From Ignavibacteriaceae bacterium (GTDB lineage Bacteria; Bacteroidota; Ignavibacteria; Ignavibacteriales; Ignavibacteriaceae), in NCBI GenBank assembly GCA_031292465.1, contig JARLHB010000518.1, positions 1-9,981 of the forward strand: a stretch of DNA of 9,981 nt. Direction: 5' to 3'. Below are positions 4,931 to 9,981 of the stretch, in pieces. Position 1 is the stretch's first letter, and each line of letters begins with the position of its first letter. A program made the position numbers and the translations under genes. The notes below the pieces were generated by a model that ran no database searches, was not told the DNA's origin, and saw only the letters and a program-made list of their open reading frames with translations.

Positions 4931-5803
4931 ATGCAATATACACTTGAAAATAAATATAGAACTTATTATCCGCCAAAATCTCAACTTTTAAAATGGGTCG
5001 GGAATAAACAGAAATTTGCAGTGGAAATTACAAGGAGTTTCCCGACTGATTATGGAAGATACTTTGAGCCCTTCCTGGGAAGCGGCGCAATATTAGCAAC
5101 AGTTGCACCACATGACGGTATGGGTTCCGATACGTTTAGACCTTTGATGGAAATATGGGTAATGCTGCAAGAGAATTCTAAAGGCCTTATAACATGGTAT
5201 GCAGAACGAAGAAACCAAATCGGTAAAATGTCAAAAGAAGAAGTTTATTCAAGTGTGTTAGCTTCTTATAATAGCAACCCTAATGGTGCGGATTTTCTTT
5301 TTCTTACGCGATCTTGTTACGGAGGTATTGTCCGTTTTAGAAAAGCAGATGGATATATGTCAACACCCTGTGGAGTACATAATCCAATTTCCGTTGAGAG
5401 TTTTACAAAACGCGTTACCGAATGGAAAAATCGGTTAAAGAATGTTTCCTTTTCTAACTGCGATTACAAAGAAGCCTTTGCCCAGGCTAAGTTTGGAGAT
5501 CTTATTTATTGTGATCCTCCGTATTCTCACAGCCAATCAATTTTATACGGAGCACAAGATTTCAAACTTGAAGAATTATTACTGGAAATCGACAAAGCAA
5601 AATTTAAGGGAATAAAAGTGGCACTAAGCATTGATGGCAGCAAAAAATCCGGAAATCTTATTTGTAATTTACCAATTCCTGATGAACTTTTTGAAAGAGA
5701 AATATATATCAATTGCGGCAGTTCAATGTTGAGACGTTTCCAAATAGAAGGCCAGTCTCTTGAGGATGAAAATGTATCAGACCGTTTATTACTTACATAC
5801 TAA
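4931..5803 (+). CDS. D12-class DNA adenine-N6 methyltransferase (Dam/DpnM-like)
   Basis: The product transfers a methyl group from S-adenosylmethionine to adenine N6 in its target sequence and so protects host DNA from the partner nuclease. At 290 residues it has the usual length for the D12 class. The motif order fits the alpha group: motif X-like QLLKWVGNKQ at 18-27, SAM-binding FEPFLGSGAI at 46-55, a central target-recognition region, and catalytic DPPY at 195-198 in LIYCDPPYSHSQSILYGAQ. The C-terminus ALSIDGSKKSGN ... RLLLTY is also typical of methyltransferases from type II systems. The recognition site cannot be read from the sequence: D12 enzymes include GATC methylases but also others. 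It is transcribed towards the lspA genes and ends 13 bp from the lspA stop, with no clear terminator between them. Confidence 0.92.
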   Translation: MQYTLENKYRTYYPPKSQLLKWVGNKQKFAVEITRSFPTDYGRYFEPFLGSGAILATVAPHDGMGSDTFRPLMEIWVMLQENSKGLITWYAERRNQIGKMSKEEVYSSVLASYNSNPNGADFLFLTRSCYGGIVRFRKADGYMSTPCGVHNPISVESFTKRVTEWKNRLKNVSFSNCDYKEAFAQAKFGDLIYCDPPYSHSQSILYGAQDFKLEELLLEIDKAKFKGIKVALSIDGSKKSGNLICNLPIPDELFEREIYINCGSSMLRRFQIEGQSLEDENVSDRLLLTY

Positions 5804-5816
5804 AATATACCTGGTT

Positions 5817-6422
5817 TTATTGTCCTGGCTCTGATTCAGTTGCCGGGGCCTCATCTTTTTTATCTTCAGGTTTCTCAGCACGGTAAAAGAATAATAATAT
5901 TAAAACGCCTATAGTTACGGCGGAGTCCGCTATATTAAAAATTGGCCAGCGGTCAAATGTCCTTCCGAAGAAACTGAACTTAAAAAAATCAAAGTCTAAA
6001 AAGTCAACCACACGGCCGTAAAACAATGGCCCGTACTGGTAGAATACTCCGTAAAACATCCTGTCTATCATATTGCCGACTGCACCGCCTATTATACAAG
6101 CTATTGAAAGGCGCAGGACAAAACTTTTATTCCTTATATAGTAGAAATAAATCAGCAGGCCAATGCTTGCAATTAGCGAGAACATTGAAACCCACATCTT
6201 CATATCAAGCCCGGGATCAAAGCCAAACGCCATACCGGGATTTTCAATATATGTTATCCTGAAAAAATCTCCTATAACAGGTATCCTTTCACCTTCCAGC
6301 ATACCCGTGTGAAATATTTTAAGAAACGGGATTGAAAAGCCCTTAATCCACATTTTTGAAGCCTGGTCTGCAATAACTACAGCAAGCGGAATATATAAAA
6401 GTTTAAAGTTATTTTTTGTCAT
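5817..6422 (-). CDS. lspA: Lipoprotein signal peptidase II, second tandem copy
   Basis: LspA is an inner-membrane aspartyl protease that cuts the signal peptide from diacylglyceryl-modified prolipoproteins. This 201-residue copy has the expected hydrophobic segments near 8-27, 75-95, 104-116 and 166-180. It keeps the family residues: ADQASK at 18-23, ENPGMAFG at 60-67, GNMIDR at 116-121, the first catalytic aspartate in VVDF (Asp140), and FNIAD with the second (Asp166). The 18-residue stretch between Arg121 and Asp140 is longer than in proteobacterial enzymes. The acidic tail (about 184-201, KPEDKKDEAPATESEPGQ) differs from that of its neighbour. It overlaps the upstream copy by 14 bp, so translational coupling is likely. 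Nothing suggests it is broken. Confidence 0.95.
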   Translation of the reverse strand: MTKNNFKLLYIPLAVVIADQASKMWIKGFSIPFLKIFHTGMLEGERIPVIGDFFRITYIENPGMAFGFDPGLDMKMWVSMFSLIASIGLLIYFYYIRNKSFVLRLSIACIIGGAVGNMIDRMFYGVFYQYGPLFYGRVVDFLDFDFFKFSFFGRTFDRWPIFNIADSAVTIGVLILLFFYRAEKPEDKKDEAPATESEPGQ

Positions 6423-7002
6423 CTGCTAAAATATTTTCAATTGCAATATCGCCTTCTTTACCGGCAGCCTTTTTCTTATCTAAAGAAAACAGGAACATAA
6501 TAACGCCGAATGTAACAGCCATATCGGCGACATTAAAAACATAATTGCCGAACAGCCTGTTAAAAATAAAGAAGTTAAAAAAATTAAGATTAAAAAAGTC
6601 CACTACCTTACCATGAAAAATTCCGCCGTAGCCGAAAATTATACCGTAAAACATCCTGTCAATCAGGTTGCCGAGCGCCCCCCCGATAATTATTGCAATT
6701 GATAATCTGAAATTAAAGATACTATTCCGGCTTCTGTAAAGATAGTAAAACAGGAATATGCTTGCTGCAATGGTAAACAGGCAAATAAGAAGTTTAAAAT
6801 TATCACCCGGATAAATGCCAAAAGCAATACCGGGATTTTCTGCAAACGAAATATTAAATAAACCATCCACAACCGGAATTCTTTGGCCGGCGTACATACC
6901 ATGGAAGTTTATTTTAAGGAATGGAATAGAAATCCCTTTAATAAAAAGCTTGGATATCTGATCTAATAAAACGATTGCAAACGAGACAAATAAGACCCTC
7001 AA
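6409..7002 (-). CDS. lspA: Lipoprotein signal peptidase II, first tandem copy
   Basis: This 197-residue paralogue has the same four-helix plan as the copy immediately downstream. Conserved elements are LLDQISK at 12-18, ENPGIAFG at 55-62, GNLIDR at 111-116, VVDF with Asp135, and FNVAD with Asn157 and Asp160. The catalytic pair is thus Asp135 and Asp160. Both copies share an unusual segment between GNxIDR and VVDF (MFYGIIFGYGGIFHGK here) and a MY/ML-x-G-x-RIPV stretch near residues 36-44, so they probably arose by tandem duplication and then diverged. It lies 56 bp after the dksA-like gene, in the same direction, and is probably part of the ileS operon. A division of substrates between the two copies is possible but not shown. 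Confidence 0.95.
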   Translation of the reverse strand: MRVLFVSFAIVLLDQISKLFIKGISIPFLKINFHGMYAGQRIPVVDGLFNISFAENPGIAFGIYPGDNFKLLICLFTIAASIFLFYYLYRSRNSIFNFRLSIAIIIGGALGNLIDRMFYGIIFGYGGIFHGKVVDFFNLNFFNFFIFNRLFGNYVFNVADMAVTFGVIMFLFSLDKKKAAGKEGDIAIENILADDKK

Positions 7003-7058
7003 TATTAACCTTAAAAAATCTAATAAACTTTTAACATATTATTCGTCATAATCCAGCT

Positions 7059-7796
7059 TTATATATGCTTTTCCTGTCTTTGCTTTATCGGCAGGCAAAG
7101 CTGGCTGTGCGGTACCGCTTCCAGTCTTGCTTTAGGAATAAGCGGGCAGGTATCGCATAGATGCTGCGGCTCATCAATACATTCAAGGCAGATGCCATAA
7201 GTTCCTGAATCAATTCTTTTAAGCGCATCTTCAAGATAGCCGAGGAATTTATTTTCTCTTTGCGCATATAAAAATGTTTTTTCTCTTTCCATAGCGTCGG
7301 TTCCCTGTTCAGCCATGTGAAGAGAATACGGAGAATTTTCATTGATATATTCGCCTGTAGTCGGGTCAAGCATTTGTTCTTTTAAATTCTGGAGCTGCTC
7401 AATAATTTCATCGCGCTTTGCCAAAATTATTTGTCTAAAATTTTCCAGGTCCTTTTGACCGTAACCTTTAATTTTCGTAATAGGTTTTACTTTTTCTTCC
7501 ACTGTCGGCTGAACTTCTTTTGCAGCAACCGTAGCTTTATCTTTAGTTATCTTCTTTCTGGGCATTGATATCTTTAATCCTATCTTTTTTTCAGTAGTTT
7601 TATGTTTTATAATTGTCTTAGCATGAACAACTTTTTTAGCTTCCGCGGCCTTCTTAACAGTTTTTTTAACTGCCGGTTTTACCGCAGTTTTCTTTGCAGA
7701 TGCAGAATTTTTCTTTTTGTCAACTGCTTTAGGCTTAACAATTTTTTTGTCTGCTTTTTTTGCCACAGTTTTTTTAGCGGTAGATTTTTTTGCCAT
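7059..7796 (-). CDS. DksA/TraR-family protein with Lys/Ala-rich N-terminal tail
   Basis: DksA/TraR proteins bind in the secondary channel of RNA polymerase and adjust promoter choice, often with ppGpp. The 245-residue product has two parts. Residues 1 to about 90 are rich in Lys and Ala (AKKSTAKKTVAKKADKK and similar runs), like histone H1-type nucleic-acid-binding tails. Residues 112-245 form the DksA-like region, with a coiled coil (about 115-142), AEQGTDAMEREK (162-173), and YGICLEC ... LIPKARLEAVPHSQLC (200-234). The zinc site is unusual: Cys203/Cys206 and Cys214/Cys217 form two close CxxC pairs, while the usual last CxxC is reduced to a single Cys234. It follows ileS by 15 bp and has a strong AAGGAG. 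Family membership is firm, but the exact role in this organism is inferred. Confidence 0.9.
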   Translation of the reverse strand: MAKKSTAKKTVAKKADKKIVKPKAVDKKKNSASAKKTAVKPAVKKTVKKAAEAKKVVHAKTIIKHKTTEKKIGLKISMPRKKITKDKATVAAKEVQPTVEEKVKPITKIKGYGQKDLENFRQIILAKRDEIIEQLQNLKEQMLDPTTGEYINENSPYSLHMAEQGTDAMEREKTFLYAQRENKFLGYLEDALKRIDSGTYGICLECIDEPQHLCDTCPLIPKARLEAVPHSQLCLPIKQRQEKHI

Positions 7797-7804
7797 TATT
7801 TGGA

Positions 7805-7810
7805 CTCCTT
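7805..7810 (-). promoter_or_regulatory. Strong Shine-Dalgarno AAGGAG for the dksA-like gene
   Basis: On the minus strand AAGGAG lies 8 nt before the ATG at 7794-7796, inside the 15-bp ileS-dksA gap. It confirms the long form with the Lys/Ala-rich tail as the intended start. It is notable because most other genes here lack a visible Shine-Dalgarno. Confidence 0.75.
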
Positions 7811-7811
7811 C

Positions 7812-9981
7812 TTAGGATTTCACCTTTTCAATTTGGACGGAGCAATCATAATCTCCGATTTTCCAGTCCTGGTTAAAACCGCCGTTCAACCTGTCATCAA
7901 TTTCAAGTTGTTCGGCAAGTGTTTCATTTGAGATATAGTTACTAAAAGTTTTCACTGCTTCAACTAGTTTAGTGCTTCCGTTAAGTTTAATTTTTATCCT
8001 GTCTACAACATCAAAACCTGCATCTTTTCTCATATTCTGAATGCGGTTGACAAATTCCCTTGCTAATCCTTCTGCAATAAGGGTATCGTCAAGCTCAACA
8101 TCCAGCGCAACCGTAACTCCTTCTTCTGTCTCAACCAGCCATCCTGTAATTTCGGAACTTATTATTTCTACATCATCCTTTGTTATAGCAAGCTCTTCAC
8201 CGCCAATATTCAGTTTTATACTATCGCCTTTTTCAATAACCGCAATATCATTTTTATTAAAATCTTTTATCGTATTTGCAACTGCCTTTACATTCTTGCC
8301 AAACTTTGGCCCAATCGATTTAAAATTAGCCTTTGCAGATTTATTAACAATTCCCGAATCATCATCTAAAACTACAAGCTCTTTAATGTTAACTTCATCA
8401 AGTATAACATCCTTCATTTTAATAAGAGCTTCTCTCTTTGCTTTATCAACAACAACCATTATTTTCTTTAACGGCTGCCTTACCTTCAAATTATTTTTTG
8501 CCCGCATTGAACGTGTAAGATATACAACTTTCTGGGCAATTTCCATTTTTTCTTCCAGTTCTTTTTCGATATAAACAGGGTCTGGAAACCGGCTTAAATG
8601 AACAGAACCAAAGTTTTCCCTGTTCGTTACAGAGTTCAGATTCTGGTACAATTCTTCAGAAATAAACGGCGCAAAAGGCGATGTAAGTTTTGCTATGGTA
8701 ATAAGGCACTCATATAATGTCTGGTAAGCAGAAAGCTTATTTTCATTCATTTCCGACTTCCAGAATCTCCTTCTGCATCTGCGCACATACCAGTTGGATA
8801 AATGGTCTATTACAAAATCCGAAACAGCACGCGCCGCTTTTGTAACATCATACTCATTCATCATCTTATCATAATCGGCAACAAGTGAACTAAGTTTAGA
8901 AATAATCCACCTGTCTATCTCCGGCCGTTTTTCATACGCAACAGGAGCTTCGGAAAAATTAAAGTTATCAATATTAGCATAAAGAGCAAAGAATGAATAT
9001 GTATTAAGTAATGTACCAAAGAATTTTCTTTGAACTTCAACAAGCCCTTCTTCATCGAACAGCGTAGGCCTCCACGGCGGGCTGTTTGTAATAAGATACC
9101 ACCGTGTTGCATCTGCGCCGTATTTATCAAAGAGCATAAACGGATCAACCGTATTGCCCTTGGACTTGGACATCTTTAATCCTTTTTTATCAAGGATTAA
9201 CTCATTAACTATGATATTCTTGAATGCAATGCTGTCAAAAAGCATTGTTGCAATTGCATGAAGCGTATAGAACCAGCCTCTTGTCTGGTCTATACCCTCG
9301 CAGATAAAATCTGCCGGGAAGGAATGTTTTTCAAACCATTCTTTATTTTCGAAAGGATAATGGTACTGTGCAAAAGGCATAGAGCCCGAATCGAACCATA
9401 CATCAATTAATTCAGGTGTACGTTTGTAAAGCTTACCATCCTTTTCAAAAAATATCTTATCAACAAACGGCTTATGTAAATCAATATCTGCAACATCTTT
9501 TACAGAGATGCGTTTTCCGTTTTCTTCAATAAAGCCGCCCTTCAGTTCTTCAATGCTGCCCACAGCAATCATATCGCCGTCATCGCTAACCCATATAGGA
9601 AGTGGGGTGGCCCAGAACCTGTCGCGTGAAAGCGCCCAGTCTTTATTTTCTTCCAGCCAGTTGCCGAATCTTCCGGCGCCTACTTCCGGAGGCTGCCAGT
9701 TGATTGTTTTATTCAGCTCTACCATCCTGTCTGCAATGGATGTAGTGCGGATAAACCATGATTCGCGCGCATAATATATTACCGGAACATCTTCATGCCG
9801 CCAACTGAAAGGATACGAGTGTGTAATGGTTTCTTTCCTGTAAAGCTTGCCTTCCTCTTTCATCTTTATGATGATTCCTTTGTCGGCATCTTTAACAAAC
9901 TGGCCTGCAAAGTCGGTAACTTCCGGAGTAAATAAGCCGCCGCGCGTTACCGGCTGAAACATTGGAAGATTATACTTTTTA
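7812..9981 (-). CDS. ileS: Isoleucyl-tRNA synthetase, N-terminus cut by window edge
   Basis: This enzyme charges tRNA-Ile with isoleucine and edits mischarged valine. The frame is open to the window edge (six codons, KKYNLP, precede the Met at 9960-9962), so about 722 C-terminal residues of an expected 1,050 or so are present. The HIGH motif lies outside the window. Numbered from that Met, the segment holds the end of the editing domain (DFAGQFVKDADKGIII, 17-32), LSRDRFWATPLPIW (111-124), ELIDVWFDSGS (184-194), EGIDQTRGWFYTLH (222-235), KMSKS at 263-267, and the anticodon-binding domain from about 350. The C-terminus lacks the CxxC zinc module of E. coli-type IleS. This and the LSRDRFWATP form point to the long, eukaryote-like IleS2 class. 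It is the first visible gene of a tight operon with dksA and lspA. Confidence 0.96.
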   Translation of the reverse strand, partial: KKYNLPMFQPVTRGGLFTPEVTDFAGQFVKDADKGIIIKMKEEGKLYRKETITHSYPFSWRHEDVPVIYYARESWFIRTTSIADRMVELNKTINWQPPEVGAGRFGNWLEENKDWALSRDRFWATPLPIWVSDDGDMIAVGSIEELKGGFIEENGKRISVKDVADIDLHKPFVDKIFFEKDGKLYKRTPELIDVWFDSGSMPFAQYHYPFENKEWFEKHSFPADFICEGIDQTRGWFYTLHAIATMLFDSIAFKNIIVNELILDKKGLKMSKSKGNTVDPFMLFDKYGADATRWYLITNSPPWRPTLFDEEGLVEVQRKFFGTLLNTYSFFALYANIDNFNFSEAPVAYEKRPEIDRWIISKLSSLVADYDKMMNEYDVTKAARAVSDFVIDHLSNWYVRRCRRRFWKSEMNENKLSAYQTLYECLITIAKLTSPFAPFISEELYQNLNSVTNRENFGSVHLSRFPDPVYIEKELEEKMEIAQKVVYLTRSMRAKNNLKVRQPLKKIMVVVDKAKREALIKMKDVILDEVNIKELVVLDDDSGIVNKSAKANFKSIGPKFGKNVKAVANTIKDFNKNDIAVIEKGDSIKLNIGGEELAITKDDVEIISSEITGWLVETEEGVTVALDVELDDTLIAEGLAREFVNRIQNMRKDAGFDVVDRIKIKLNGSTKLVEAVKTFSNYISNETLAEQLEIDDRLNGGFNQDWKIGDYDCSVQIEKVKS

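Larger units (their letters stand above)
3762..5803. other. Restriction-modification module: regulator + endonuclease, divergent from adenine methyltransferase
   Basis: Three genes form a self-contained unit. An XRE-type regulator overlaps the start of an endonuclease-like gene (minus strand), and a D12-class DNA adenine methyltransferase is read the other way. A palindromic operator lies in their shared promoter region. This matches the controller-protein layout of type II systems, in which the regulator delays nuclease expression until the host DNA is methylated. The module sits between lspA and rluD and interrupts a minus-strand run of housekeeping genes, which suggests acquisition. No transposase, integrase or boundary repeats were seen. 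Confidence 0.75.

Noticed and set aside
5817..7002. Tandem lspA as an assembly duplication
   Set aside because: The two genes differ throughout at the DNA and protein level while keeping the same motifs, so they are true diverged paralogues.
7059..7090. A frameshift at the end of the dksA-like gene (an extra A in GGAAAAG would extend the product to end in AYIKLDYDE)
   Set aside because: The extended tail reads plausibly, but the ending as given is also acceptable and nothing independent supports an error. Checking orthologues would decide.
8041..8574. A 177-codon plus-strand frame
   Set aside because: It is antisense to ileS and very Ser/Ile/Phe-rich, as expected from the reverse of Glu/Lys/Asp-rich codons.

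Overview
The window looks like a chromosomal segment of a low-GC member of the Bacteroidota/Chlorobiota/Ignavibacteria group. This placement is inferred from several signs: promoter-like sites fit the TAnnTTTG pattern of that group, the IleS is the long form without a C-terminal zinc finger, LspA carries an extended loop, DksA is divergent, and intergenic DNA is rich in short hairpin repeats. No rRNA or taxonomic marker is present, so the placement is not proven.

Layout by position. (1) 1-662, minus: C-terminally cut YgjP/SprT-like zinc metalloprotein. (2) 663-777: intergenic DNA with two GC-rich palindromes. (3) 778-2190, minus: cysS. (4) 2191-2757: a 567-bp gene-free stretch filled with two families of short hairpins whose stems change by paired substitutions while the loops stay fixed. 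(5) 2758-3759, minus: rluD-type pseudouridine synthase. (6) 3762-5803: a compact restriction-modification module. A minus-strand pair (XRE regulator overlapping a PD-(D/E)xK endonuclease-like gene) diverges from a plus-strand D12-class adenine methyltransferase, with a 17-bp palindromic operator between them. (7) 5817-7002, minus: two tandem, overlapping, apparently intact lspA genes. (8) 7059-7796, minus: DksA/TraR protein with a Lys/Ala-rich tail. (9) 7812 to beyond 9981, minus: ileS, cut at its N-terminus.

The ileS-dksA-lspA-lspA block is tightly spaced and looks like one housekeeping operon (translation, transcriptional control, lipoprotein maturation). The restriction-modification module appears to have been placed between this operon and rluD. 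The endonuclease stop codon is only 2 bp from the rluD start, so rluD may now be read from the restriction promoter. No transposase, integrase or flanking direct repeat was seen.

The most unusual non-coding content is at 2282-2567. Five 15-nt hairpins, in both orientations, share a CTACR loop with covarying 5-bp stems. Three of them have a CTACAA box starting 12-13 nt before the hairpin. No tRNA, rRNA or CRISPR array was recognised.
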